Assembly (NCBI GenBank): GCA_010356995.1
Contig: ML996698.1
Coordinates: forward strand, 864,064-928,063
DNA: 64,000 bases
Source of the DNA: Trichodelitschia bisporula
Taxonomy: Eukaryota > Ascomycota > Dothideomycetes > Phaeotrichales > Phaeotrichaceae
Direction of reading: 5' to 3'
The notes below the pieces were generated by a model, which was given only the letters and a program-made list of their open reading frames with translations, was not told the DNA's origin and made no database searches. Numbering within the stretch: position 1 is the stretch's first letter; each line of letters starts with the position of its first letter. Below are positions 1 through 11,685 of this stretch, piece after piece. The position numbers and the translations under genes were made by a program.

Positions 1-1300
1 TGGACAAGGCGCTGAAGAAGGCGCGCGTATCGACGCTCGTGTTCGCGTTCTCCGACTCTGCGGATATGCTCTGCCAGGCGCTGTGTTTCTGGTACGGCGG
101 ACAGCTACTGGCGAGTCGCGAGTATGATATCGTGAGCTTCTTCGTCATCTACATGGCGGTTGTGCAGGTAGGCGTTCCTTTCCGGAAATTGATTTACCAC
201 AAGGCTGACCCCAGCAGAGCAGCATGGCCGCAGGAATGTGGTTCTCCTTCTCCCCCAAGTGCGGCCCCTCCCCCTCCCCATCCCACCAAGCCATCCTAAC
301 AACCCTAGCATCGTCGACGCCACCGCTGCCGCAAACCGCATCCTCAGCGTCCGCCCGAGGCGCAGCGAACAAGCCCTGAACCTGCGACACATGCCGCTGG
401 GCATGGGCCCCGCGAGCATCGAGTTCAAAGACGTATCCTTCGCGTACGAAGAGCGCGCGACGCCCGTCCTCTCGGGGATAAACATCCGCGTCCGTTTCCT
501 GAACCGCGTTTCTTGTTCCCGACTAATGTGTGTAGATTGAGGCGGGGCAGTTCGCTGCGTTTGTGGGGGCTTCAGGTGCGTCGCCTGCTTCCGGCGTAAA
601 GAGAGGGTAACTTACTAACCATTCCCAGGCAGCGGCAAATCCACAATGATAAGCCTGCTAGAACGCTTCTACGACCCTTCTCAGGGGCGCATCGAATTCA
701 ACGGCGCAAACATAACCGAAGTCGACCCCGCCTCCTACCGGCGCAACCTCTCCCTCGTCGCCCAAGAAAGCACCCTGTACGAAGGCACGATACGCGAAAA
801 CGTCTCCCTCTCCGTGCCCTCGACCACGGAGGCTGAGATCGTAGCCGCTTGCACGGCAGCCCAAATCCACCCATTCATCGCCTCGCTGCCGGACGGGTAT
901 GAGACACATATTGGGCCTAAGGGCGTAGCGCTGTCGGGCGGGCAGCGACAACGTCTGGCGCTTGCGCGCGCCCTGCTGCGCAGACCCCAGGTCCTGCTCC
1001 TCGACGAAGCAACCGCGAACCTGGACTCCGCGAGCGAGAAACTAGTCGCCGAGGCGATAGAGCAGGCAGCGGGCGGGGGGCGGACGGTGATCGCGGTCGC
1101 GCATAGACTGGCAACGGTGCAGGGCGCGGATGTGATTTTTGTGTTTGGATCTGGTAGGGTGTTGGAGCGGGGGAATCATGCGGAACTGTTGGCGAGACGG
1201 GGGGTTTATTATCAGATGGTGAGTAGCCTGGTGGGGGGTGTGGTGCGTTGGGTAGGGCTAATACGGATGGTAGTGTCAAGCGCAGGCGCTGGATCGATAG
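1..1300 (+). CDS. MDR-type ABC transporter, C-terminal part (partial at window start)
   Basis: This is an ATP-driven multidrug or peptide exporter of the ABCB family. The window holds the end of the second membrane domain and the whole second nucleotide-binding domain. Six exons fit: 1-168, 218-258, 309-489, 536-575, 629-1218 and 1274-1300. Splicing rebuilds the Walker A motif (GASGSGKST) across the 576-628 intron. Also visible are the Q-loop (LVAQES), the signature LSGGQRQRLALARALL, Walker B (VLLLDEATANLD) and the H-loop (VAHRLATV). The last exon supplies only CQAQALDR and the stop, an ending typical of fungal family members. The transported substrate cannot be read from this part. The 5' portion lies outside the window. 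Confidence 0.93.
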
Positions 1301-2678
1301 GTGGGTGTGGGGTTGGGAAGGTTGCGATCTGGACTACTGCGGCTGAGAGGGGGCGAGTATCGCGACACGTGGGGTGCGGAGCTAGGAAGGAGGGCGTGCA
1401 TAAGGCGCGGTTAGCGGGGAACGGTGAGGATGTGCGATCCTTCGCGCGAAACGTGAGTCGCACGTTACGGCAACCCGAGTAAGAAACACGAGAAGAGACG
1501 GAGGATGTCCCGTTCCTTCGGCTTCCTTGGAGTTCCGGATAGGTGTTTCCCCGACTATCGTTAAACGTAGTAAACGGCGCTGGGCCGTGTAAACGTATTG
1601 CTTGTCGCTCGGTGGTCGTTCCGAGTGTTGTGCACGACTTCGATGCCCCCGGTCCGCCGCCGAGCCGTGCCCCGACTCGGCTGCATACGCCGCGACTACC
1701 CGGCATCCGCGCCGCAGATGCATCCCAGCCTCAGCATCATAACCGGCCCTTCTCACCAAATGTGCGACTCAGGTAACAAGTGATGCTCACCAGCTACATT
1801 CGTCAAGCATGCATTTCCCTCCATACCCCGCCCAGAGCCCAACCACGCAGTCCAGCACCCTCGCCCGGCCTCGGCACCCCACGAGTCAGCCGCATCCCCG
1901 CCGTCCGACGTCCTGCACCACCGCAACAAAAAAGCGCCACATCCGCCTGCGCGAGCGTGGCGAGCCGCCAGATCTCGGCGGCCCAGCATTCAATGGCGCC
2001 GACAGATGCTGAGTCGTCAAACGCGCGTGAGACTGCGCTGACATGCCTATATCGCGTGCGTTATGCGCATGCAGGCATGCAGCCGAGGTAGCATGGCGAG
2101 CTGAGTATGTACGTCGCATGCGGCGTAGTGCAGTGGGGACCCGAAAATTGCATTCACGAGATATTCCCTCCGCACGTCCGAGAGCAGAGATCAGGGACTT
2201 CATTTCATGGCATTCATGCTCCCCTCCAAGCCTTATCTCGCTCCCCAGCCCCTGCCCTACCCCAGCGCCGATCGCGCCCACGACTCAGCCCCATCCCCCG
2301 ATCCACGCTATCAAAAGGCCTAACCGCCCGCAGGACTAGTGCTATATATCATGACGACGGGAGCGGAGACATGCACGGCGCTTTCAAGATACAAGCGTGA
2401 GTCGTGGCCGTGCAGATTGGCATGCGATGCAGAATCTTCTGCCATATGTAAGGCGTGCGTTCCCCAGGCTCGGGATTTTGGGATTATGGGTTTGGATCAC
2501 GAGTGACGCGGTTACGACAATACGAATACCGAAACACCGACGAGCGTTTTTGCACTGTGCGGGCAGTGGGTTCGCCGTGCGCCGAAAAACGGACGCCTAC
2601 TATCATCGCGGTAGTGACCACGCAACCGCACCACAACCGCTGAACGGACGCGCTCAGCGCACCGCACGAACCGCGACC
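1301..2678. other. Intergenic, no gene seen
   Basis: Only short overlapping frames without family resemblance occur here. It must hold the 3' UTR of the ABC transporter and the promoter of the next gene. I see no RNA gene or repeat. Confidence 0.5.
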
Positions 2679-3800
2679 ATGGCCCCGACCCGCGAATCCG
2701 AGACCATGATGCCCGCCTACCTCGGCGTAACGACATTTCTCTTCCTCCTCTCCCTCCTCACCTACGCCCTGCGCCTCTGGAACCGGCTCAAACCGCACCC
2801 CTCCCTCGGGTGGGACGACCTGGCCATCTCACTCGCCATGGTGCTTGCAATGGCCACATGGGGCTGCAGTACCGCGCTGATAATGTTCACTGGAGGAAAG
2901 CACGTCGAGTACGTGGATTTGGACAAGATGATGCGCGCGGCACGGCTTGGGTTTGCGATTATGCCGTTGTGGATTTGGAGCGTGACGATGGTGAAGATTA
3001 GTGTTTGCCTCATGTTGTTGAGGATTAAGAGGGAGAGGATGTGGCAGCGTGGGTTGCTTGGGTTGATTGGGGTGTTGTTGGTGATTGCGGTCGCGGGAAT
3101 GGTGAGCCAGTTGCTGCAGTGTCGGCCTTTGAGGGCGAATTGGAATATCTACCTGAAGCTGGAGGGCGGGCATTGTTGGGATAATTCGGTGCTGGAGACG
3201 GTTACTTATGTCCTGAGTGGTGAGTCTTCTGTCTGTTTCTTCGCATTGATAGGGGTGGGGATGTTAATCGGGACAGCCCTCTTCGGCACCACGGACCTCG
3301 TCTGCGCGTTCCTCCCTCTCTTCTTCATCCGCCAACTCAACCGGCCCCTGCGGGAAAAAATCGTCCTGGCGCTGCTCATGGCCCTCGGACTTCTCGCCGC
3401 CGCGTGCAGCATCGTCAAGGCAGTGCTGCTCAAGAAGTTGCTGAACAGCGCCGACCCGCTCTGGGACGGCGAAGCGATCGGCATCTGGACGTACAGCGAA
3501 GTGTACATTGGGATCATCGCAGCCAACATCCCTTGTCTGCGGTCGCTGCTCGAGAAGGTCTTCACCCTGATCGCGGGCTCGCAGGCCATCAGTCGGAAAG
3601 CGACGATTGGGCCGATTGCGTCGGCGGAGGCGGGAGTGTTGGGACGCGGTAATGGGGGCATGTATGAGAATCGGAGTCATATTTGTGCTAATACGGGGAG
3701 TCGGGGGACGAGTGATGAGCATATTCTCCTTTCGGAGAGGGGTGAGAAGAAGGAGGGGATTGTGAAGGAGGTGGAGGTACGGTGGGATGATAGAGGGTGA
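2679..3800 (+). CDS. Fungal rhodopsin-domain (PTH11-like) integral membrane protein
   Basis: This is a multi-pass plasma-membrane protein of the large fungal rhodopsin-like family that includes PTH11-type receptors; the ligand is unknown. I chose the ATG at 2679 (MAPTRESETMM) because it directly precedes helix 1 (YLGVTTFLFLLSLLTYALRL). An upstream in-frame stretch looks untranslated. Hallmarks are the GWDD motif after helix 1, 'MPLWIWSVTMVKISVCLMLLRI', the CRPLRANW loop and the late helix followed by IRQLNRPLREKI. A 57-nt intron (3220-3276, GTGAGT...ACAG) very probably lies inside. Removing it joins YVLS to ALFGTTDLVCAFLP, as family spacing requires, but its length is a multiple of three and it has no stop, so the frame reads through it. 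The cytoplasmic tail is Gly/Arg-rich. The protein is about 354 aa after splicing. Confidence 0.85.
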   Translation: MAPTRESETMMPAYLGVTTFLFLLSLLTYALRLWNRLKPHPSLGWDDLAISLAMVLAMATWGCSTALIMFTGGKHVEYVDLDKMMRAARLGFAIMPLWIWSVTMVKISVCLMLLRIKRERMWQRGLLGLIGVLLVIAVAGMVSQLLQCRPLRANWNIYLKLEGGHCWDNSVLETVTYVLSGESSVCFFALIGVGMLIGTALFGTTDLVCAFLPLFFIRQLNRPLREKIVLALLMALGLLAAACSIVKAVLLKKLLNSADPLWDGEAIGIWTYSEVYIGIIAANIPCLRSLLEKVFTLIAGSQAISRKATIGPIASAEAGVLGRGNGGMYENRSHICANTGSRGTSDEHILLSERGEKKEGIVKEVEVRWDDRG

Positions 3801-6026
3801 TGGATGTGGTGGGTGCGGAGCATGGCGTCTTCTCGATGTGCCCTTGGGGACAGGCGTTCTGTTGTAAGACGGGTTGCATGTAATGGATGAGAGACGTTGT
3901 TCCGCCATTTATAAGGATAGAGCGTTTAATCGTCCTGCCTGGCGTCCCACATAATGAATGATGGACGTTGTTCCGCCGTTTAGAACTATGAGCATAGAGC
4001 GCTTGATTGTCCAGCCGAAGCTCCAGGTCCAGGATTCCAATGAAGGGTGTCATGACATGGTAGGAATTTTGTTCGGCGCATGGAACTGAATCCAATCTTT
4101 ATCGCTGGATGTTATCGGATCCGCTTTTGACATAGCTTATGGAGACGAACGGATCGGAGATTATCGGCCATGTCAATGTCGACGTACATCGTGTCCATCA
4201 TTTGCGATACCTCACCTTGCTCGGTGAAGTTCACCTCCTTCGCATTGTAATGCAGAGCACGTACAGTAGTACGTACCACATCTTACGCAGCACAACCCAT
4301 CCCGCCCAACCCCAACACCCAGCACGCATATGACGTACCGCCATCCCAGCCAAGCTCGGCCTCGCCGACGCAGACCTACCACAGTCCCGATACGCAAAGC
4401 ATCGCAGACCTCGGATCAGTCCATTTCAGCCCCCACCCAAGGATTATATTGCCCGATGCATGTGTCCCACGGCTTAAAGCGACGTTGCTGTGCTGGCGAC
4501 GTTGTGGCCGGTTGACGATGGCGCAACTGGCGGGTGAGGCGTGCGGGGTGAACGGTTGGCCGGCGCGGGATGCAGAATGCAGAGAGGAGGTGAAAGGGAG
4601 GGATGATATAATGGAGGGTTCCTCGTCAGGGTTAGAGCGGCTTATGATGAGAATCTAGCGTCTTGCTAGAGCTATTTGGTTGAGAGCGAAGATGAACGGC
4701 TGGTCGCTGGCTCGGAGTCTACCGGTATGGCGGGTGCTTTGGGAGTGGGTTGCCAAGGCACCGATGCGGTGCGAGAACACGGCTTGGGAGGTCTTTGTCC
4801 TTTGAGGGCCTTGAAGATAGAGACGGAAGATGATGATTGGGATGGAAGATGACAGGGCTGTGGAATGAAGGATAGAAGCGGCGTGATAAGTTATGAGGTT
4901 CGGGGGGGATAGCACGGGGTTACTGCGGGGAATACACTAAACGAGTTTGGAGGGGAATGGCATGAGATTTGTGGGGTTAGGTGGCGGTGCGAAATTCTCG
5001 CAGGGAAGAGTTGTCGCATATTGAAGCAGACCCCTCACCTCCCTCATTATCGTATATCCTGCTTTCTGCATCTGGCAATGCGACGGCATTGTTCCAAGAG
5101 TTTTGTTAGTGAAGTTGCAGGAGTTTGTAGGTTTGTTGATGCCATGGGCTTGGCTGCAGCAGCAAGCGGGATAAGAGAGGGGGTGGGGAGCTTGTTCAGG
5201 CACCAGCCAAACACTCAAGAGACGCCGCCTATCGTTGTAAGGACAACCAGGCGAGAAAGATATGTTTCGGCTCAGTGACAAGTGAATTGGAAGAGGAACT
5301 TGCAAGAAGAAGAAGAACGACAGTAAAAACAACAGAGACAGCAATTGACAGCAGTGTTCCTGTGACAAAGTGACGTCCTCAACCCCAACAACAGGCGACA
5401 ACAAACAAACAAGAATCACACGGACTTTGCCTCGTCCCATTGTGCACCGCCTCCTCTGTTAGTGGCCCAGCTGCTGACGGACCAACCATTTGCGTGGGGC
5501 GCACAGCCGGCTGCGCCACTTCTTGTCTCTCTCCTCCTCATTCTCTCCGCCTCTCCGCTCTCCGCCGCCTCTCTCTCTCTTCCTCCCTCCTCACACTCCT
5601 CGCAAGCAAAATAAAAGTCGTAGGACAACTTTTGCCTGCAGTGCCAGCCAAGGAAGCCCTATCACATATCGCACTAACCACCCCAAAAGCCTCGCTCGCC
5701 CACCCCCCCCCCCCTCCCCCCCCCCAAAAGCAGAAGCAACGGCTGTTGGTCCAGGCGCCAGAAGCTCGAACCTCCTCTTCCGCATCCATCACTCACCACT
5801 CTTCTTCTTCTCTTCTCCTCCCCTTCCTCAAGCCATTCTCATCAACAACCAAACCACTCCTCCCTCTTCCCATCGCCTCTCATCTCGTCATTCGCCCTCC
5901 CCTATCCGCCAGCAGCGACACACCTCATTCTCTTCGCTGCTACCAAATCTTCCTTAATCTTACCCACTCCTCACTCCTGCACACGCCCACTTTCCCACGA
6001 CAACCACACCGCTCCATCCACTCGCC
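3801..6026. other. Intergenic region with polypyrimidine leader of RHO1
   Basis: No supported gene lies here. From about 5500 to 6020 the plus strand is strongly C/T-rich, with a run of C at about 5703-5727. Such a tract is usual in promoters and leaders of strongly expressed ascomycete genes, and it runs straight up to the RHO1 start codon. Confidence 0.6.
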
Positions 6027-6911
6027 ATGGCCGAGCTCCGCAGGAAACTCGTCATCGTCGGCGACGGTGCTTGCGGTAAAACCTGCTTGTTGATGTACGG
6101 ATCTCCGAATATCTCCATTCCTCGTGTGCATCGCTAATCTGTGTCGTCTGCAGCGTATTCTCCAAGGGAACCTTCCCCGAAGTGAGCTTCCAGCCCTCCC
6201 TTTTTCCCGTCCAACCTCCACCCTTCCCCTCCCATCTCCGAATCCTTCCACAACCACAACAATCAAACTCTATCACCTAGTTTGCAGCAATCACTAAATT
6301 CCCGCGCAGGTCTACGTTCCCACCGTGTTCGAAAACTACGTTGCCGATGTCGAGGTCGATGGAAAGCATGTCGAGTTGGCCCTGTGGGATACGGCCGGCC
6401 AGGAGGATTACGACCGGCTGCGCCCGCTCTCATATCCCGACTCGCATGTAATCCTCATCTGCTTCGCCATTGACTCGCCCGATTCGCTCGACAACGTGCA
6501 GGAGAAGGCAAGCTCGGCCCGTTCACTCATGTCAGCTTCCGCTAACGCTCCACTGTAGTGGATCTCTGAGGTGCTGCACTTTTGCTCAGGCCTGCCCATC
6601 ATCCTGGTTGGCTGCAAGAAGGATCTGCGGTTCGACCCCAAGACCATTGAGGAGCTGCACAAGACGTCGCAAAAGCCCGTCACGACGGAGCAGGTGGGTG
6701 TTCTTCGGCCTTTAATTCTGGTCCACGACTAACAGTTTCCTAGGGTGAGGAGGTAAAGAAGCGCATCGGCGCCGTCAAGTACATCGAATGCTCGGCCAAG
6801 ACCGGCGAGGGCGTGCGCGAGGTGTTTGAGCACGCAACGCGTGCTGCCTTGACTAACAGCAAGACACGGGGACGCAAGAAGGGCAGCAAGAAGGGCTGCG
6901 TGCTGCTATAA
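6027..6911 (+). CDS. rho1: Rho1 small GTPase
   Basis: This is the RhoA-type GTPase that activates beta-1,3-glucan synthase and the Pkc1 cell-wall integrity pathway, and it organises actin at the plasma membrane. Exons are 6027-6094, 6154-6181, 6310-6507, 6559-6693 and 6744-6911, giving 198 aa. Visible are the P-loop GDGACGKT (12-19), the effector loop YVPTVFENY (34-42), DTAGQE (59-64), GCKKDL and ECSAK. The C-terminus is polybasic and ends in CVLL, a CAAX box with terminal Leu, which predicts geranylgeranylation. The sequence matches Rho1 rather than Rho2, Rho3, Cdc42 or Rac ([22 protein letters not shown]). The third intron (6508-6558) begins GCAAGC instead of GT and ends in TAG. No other join keeps the invariant EKWISE, so this is a GC-AG intron. 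Confidence 0.96.
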
Positions 6912-8661
6912 ATGTGATACCAATCGGCTGGGGGCGCGATCGTACTGTCTTGTTGCACATTTCGGAGTAAAGTCCACCATCCCCGCTCGAAGCTGCTGGC
7001 CGTCGGACGCTCTTCTCGACAATTGCCGGTTGAAAGGGACGCCTCTTTCGTCGACGATTGCGCACGCGCTCTCTTTCTCTATGGCTGCTTGGTCCGGGGC
7101 GGTTGGCTCTCTTTTGAACGGTAGAAGGTGTCGCTAGGAACACATAGCATGCAACGCACACACGGCACACTAGTAAAGGTTCTTTCTCCTCCTCTCTGGG
7201 CGTCTTGACGGAGAAGCCATGGCTCCTGTGCGTGTGCGTGTGCATCTTGTTGGGTTTCTGGGCAATCTACCTTTCTTCTACAGCACGTTTGTCTCCGTTG
7301 ATGTGGTCAGGCTTGAGCAGAAGGGTTGCGCCTCGTGTGGGAAGTGATGGAGTGAACTTTGAATTCGGCAAGGCTTTTTTGGAGGAAAGTTGTTTGTCCC
7401 CGGCCCCCCACCCCCGCTCTCCCCCCTGATCTTCTTCGTTTCTTCTTTTACAAGTTGCTGTTTGTGGTTGTCATAGGCTGTTCCTGCTCTCTTGTGCGCA
7501 TTGAAATGTAATATTGAGTCTGTCTGTCTGTCTGTCTGCAATGTCGAGGGTTGTGCTGTGTGGTTGCTGGACGGCCTCGAAACTGTGCTGCTGCTCTTCT
7601 CAACTGCTCTATGCTTCGGGTCCGTCCGCCTTCTCTCGTTTTGGGAGCCATGGAAATGCGAGTGAAATATGAGCACGTGTCTATGACTGCGACGTGGTGA
7701 TATGTAAGCTGCGGTGTGAGGGCACGTGCTCTGTGAGCTGATTGACTCGAGTGACGTTGAATTGTTGAGTGTTCAGGCCTCCAGGCCTCCAGTCTCAACT
7801 ACTGCCGAGCGGGGATAAGCAGACAATGCGTCCGTCCTTCGGTTCTCGCGGCTCTACAGTGAGAGTTGGTGTAGGTGAGAGATGTTCTAGGTATGTCGAT
7901 CGGGGCTGGATATGCACATATGATGCTCACCGGAACTTATGGTCATGCCATTGGATGGTTCGTGACGGTAGTTCTGTCAACGACTGGCTGATTTGAGGTC
8001 AATAGCGAGGGATACGAGATGAATCCACTGTCGCAGTCTCAAAGAAAGCTGCAAGTGGGTCACTCGTAACTCCAACCGGGCCGGTAAGTATATTGTAAGG
8101 TTGGAGAGGTTTACGCGGCATAAGTTGAAGATCGGCGAGGCTAAAGAGGACTGTGACTGCAGGACTGAATTGAACAGGTCATGCATACGACGCCACGATG
8201 GTCGGCGGTTTGAGCGGCTTCATAGGCTATCTATATCATGTACTCTTGCTCTTCGGGAGGAAAGGCTCGGCAAGATCTCGATCTTGTGAGTAACGGCCGT
8301 TGATAAGGCTAGCAACTACGGCCGGTGATGTCGACGAAGCAGGAGCATTGTTATGAAGGAAGGAGCATCCTTACTATTCGAGGAAAGGACAGTTGGACAC
8401 TTGCAAGTACGAAGTTATATCTTCACGACTTCGCCCTTCCCTCTTCTTCTCATCTCTTCGTCCTTTTACAATCTTCCACTTTACTCTGTTTCCATTGCAC
8501 ATGTCAAGCATATACTTACATTAGCCGTCATCACAGGTGATGGTGCTGTCTTGCAGTCCCGCAGGCTGAACATTATGCATTACCCGGCTAATTCCCATCG
8601 CAGTCCCAGCCTCATCACCCATCCTCCCAAGCCATGCACCCAAACGCCTTGCATGCCCAAA
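6912..8661. other. Convergent intergenic region (3' ends of rho1 and MFS gene)
   Basis: No gene is seen. Both flanking genes end here, so it should contain two 3' UTRs. A TCTG tetranucleotide microsatellite (five units) sits at 7519-7538. Confidence 0.55.
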
Positions 8662-10286
8662 TCAATAACTAAACCTAAACGCCGGATGCGCATCCCCAAG
8701 ATTCTCAACCTCACTATCCCTCCTCCTCAACCGTCCGTTCCTCCCTCCCCTCTCCCTCACTTGATTCTCCCTCCTCAACCCCCACCAAAAGCCCCCCGCC
8801 ACCAACCCTACCACCCCAAGACAACCCAGCATAACCGCAAAACCAGCCGTGAACCGCGGGCCGCTGCTCCTGGGGAACACAAGCGCCGCCAGTATCCCGC
8901 CCGCGTTACCACACCCGGCAAGTACTCCAGCCGCGACCGCGCGCTTCCAATGCCCACACTGGTTGTTCAAGACCCAGGCATACACCAGCGGCTGCGCGGT
9001 GTAAAAACCCGCCGCCGCCAAAAAGAGCGCCGCGTACCGCGCTCCCGCACCCGTGTCCGCGAGCAGCACGCCGTACCCCGCGACACCTACCCCTACGCCA
9101 GCGAGCACGAAACCCGCGCGGTGCTTAGCGCGATCCGACGCCCACGCCGAAGCCAGGACCAGCGCGAAGGCAACGACGTAAATGGGTATGGAGTGCACAT
9201 GCGCGCGCTCGCCTACGTACCCTTCCGCAGCTAGTATCGTCGGCGCGAAGAAGACGATCCCGTAGCCCGCCGCCGCGAGCGGGATCGCCATGAAGGCGGC
9301 GGTGTAGAGTTTCCAGTCCTTCAGAATGAGACGTAGAGCGCGGGAGTCGAGCGTGTCCATCCGTGCGTCCTGACCATCGGCCCGGAGGCGCCGGCCGAGC
9401 GTGCGCTTCTCCCCTTCACTGAGGAAAGTGGCGTCAGCGGGAAGGTCCGGGAGGGTGAAGAAGGCAAGCAGGGCGGAGAGGAGCGTGCCCGCGCCCTCGA
9501 GGACGAAGATCCAGCGCCAGGGCGCGAGGTTGCCGCGGTTGCCGAGCTTGGCGCATGCGTAGGCCAGCAGGCCGGAGAGTGCCCCGGCGAGCACGGTGAA
9601 GGCGAAGATCAGACTGAGGCGTTTTTGGAGCTCGAACCGCGCGTAGTATGCGCTGCAGACGAGGAGTAGGCCCGGGAGGAAGCCGGCTTCGAAGAATCCC
9701 AGGAGGAAACGACAGGCGAGTAGTTGGGGGTGTGTGCGCGCGAAGCCAGTGCCGAGGGTTGCGAGGCCTGTCTCTATTAGTGAGGGGGATATGGGGAGAC
9801 GGAAGGAAGGGACACACCCCATCCAAACGCCAGCCCGGCGAGCCACCGGCTGGGCCGCACGCGCTTGAGGGCTAGGATACTGGGCAGCGCGAAGGCCGTC
9901 TGCGCGAGGAGCGGGATTATGAGCGCGAGGGCGAAGTCGTGCGATCCTTTCATGTGCAGGTCAGCTTCTAGGCCGGCGAGGCGCGCGTTGCCGATGTTGA
10001 GCCGGTCCGTGGACATGACGAAGTACAGCCAGCCGAGCATCGGGATTACGTGCCAGTCGCATTTGCGGAGGAGGGCGGCTTCTGCGGCCTGGGATGTGAG
10101 GGTTTGTTGGGGAGAGGGCGGGAAACGGTTCCAAGGCCGCCATCGTGAGCGGGTTAGAGGGGGGGAGGCTGTTGGTGGGGGGGTGTGGAGGGGGAGTTGG
10201 GAGGGGGTGGATGAGGGGCGTGTCTTTTCGCGCATGGTGCTTGTGAGGCTGTGGCTGCTGTCGTAGTCGTAGTCATAGTTTTGCAT
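8662..10286 (-). CDS. MFS transporter, allantoate permease (Dal5/anion:cation symporter) type
   Basis: This is a twelve-helix major facilitator permease that probably imports an organic anion such as a vitamin, allantoate or a monocarboxylate. Exons on the minus strand are 10286-9818 and 9773-8662, joined across a 44-nt intron (GTGTGT...CTAATAG) that restores LAFGWETGLATLGTGFA. Family marks are LLRKCDWHVIPMLGWLYF before helix 1, DRLNIGNARLAGLE after it, RFLLGFFEAGFLPG in helix 4, and PWRWIFVLEGAGTLL. The second half has NNQCGHWKRAVAAGV, a known pattern of this family. The start is uncertain: 10286 gives a Tyr/Asp-repeat N-terminus, and a second Met lies 18 codons further in. The C-terminal tail is short, basic and hydrophilic. 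Confidence 0.9.
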
Positions 10287-11685
10287 CGTGACCCGGTAGT
10301 TACGAGGGGGTCGTCATCCGCGGTGTTGCGATGCTTAGGATGCCGAAACGCCTGAAGTCCTGAATCCGATCGAAGTGTCAAAGTCCGTTCAATTGAATAT
10401 TGTGTCAGTATCGTCCAAAATTGCCAAAAACACCTCCGACCCGCTGGGCGAGCCCAGGCTCATATACCATCTCCCCCTTCGGCCATCAATATCCACCGCG
10501 CGCACATCCCTCTCGCACGGCCCCGTGATTCAGATCGTCGGCCGGCTGAGGAAGAAAGATGCCCAGCCGGTCGAAGATGCCAACCCGTGCCAACACTCGG
10601 AATGGACTTGGCAGCCGCGGTGGCACTTTGGGGATGTGGGGCCGCGATGGGAGAGGCATTGCTTGGTGCTGGGAGTTGGGGAGATCGTGTCTTGCCTCGT
10701 CCGCAGCATCGTCTTGACCCAGAGAGACGAAGGGGAGGAGGGCGATGCTGCTGGCCGCGTACGGGTACCTCTCCACCCAAGTTCCGCGTCGTGACGTTGA
10801 TTCTCAAGGCAGACGGCCATGGCGCCGAGCACTCGATAGGGAATCAATACCTGCGCCGATCTGCTCCCTTGGCGTGCTCGTGATGTCCAGATCTGGCGCT
10901 GCGGCCTCGCCCTCACTCAATCACGACGAAGCGCGTGAGGTGCATCCGGAATACTGATTCCTAATTCCCGATCCCGATGTACGATTCGCGAAGATTGGAA
11001 GAGGAGAAGTGTCAACATGAAGGCAATCACCGCCAGCGTTGACAAAAAGCGATCTCCACAAAGCCAGCGCATGAGACCTACCCAAAACTCCATCTCCCAA
11101 ACGCACAAGCAATGCCACACCCGTCGCCCCAATCAGGCAACGATGCGCGCTGCAACCTCCCCACTCCTCCACATCACTAGTACGCGTCCTCCTCCCTTCC
11201 ACACTCCCCGTATCAGTACCTTTCTGCCAGCACTGCCTCTGCCTGCTTATCATGTACTATCCACCACGCGCCGCGCATCCCAAAGTGGCAATCAACCTTC
11301 GGTCGGGGATCAGCCTCGCTGAGTTGATGTGAGGTTGCTCGGCCTGGCTTGGCGCTGAGGGCCAAGATCCGACCAGGGGGATCGGCGAGGCGCGGATCGG
11401 GAGGCAGACGCGGGCTATGAAAAAAAGCACCGCACCTGAAGGTGGTGGATTGCCGGTCAGCACGACACGTTGGATGGACAAAAATACGTTGTACATCCGT
11501 ACACGTTGAGATAAGCATTGCGAATAGCGGAATTAGTGCAATGAACAGAACTGCCGAAACGTCAATCTATATCGCTCAACCCGCTCTCCCGCATCTAGCT
11601 CTACGTCTAGTTGCATCCAGGCTGCCCACACACACAAGCAAAACACCCAACACCATTTTCCACTGTACAATCACCCCATCACCCC
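10287..11685. other. Intergenic, no gene seen
   Basis: This lies between two minus-strand genes. It should contain the promoter of the MFS gene and the 3' UTR of the peroxidase gene. Short frames on both strands show no recognisable family. Confidence 0.5.
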
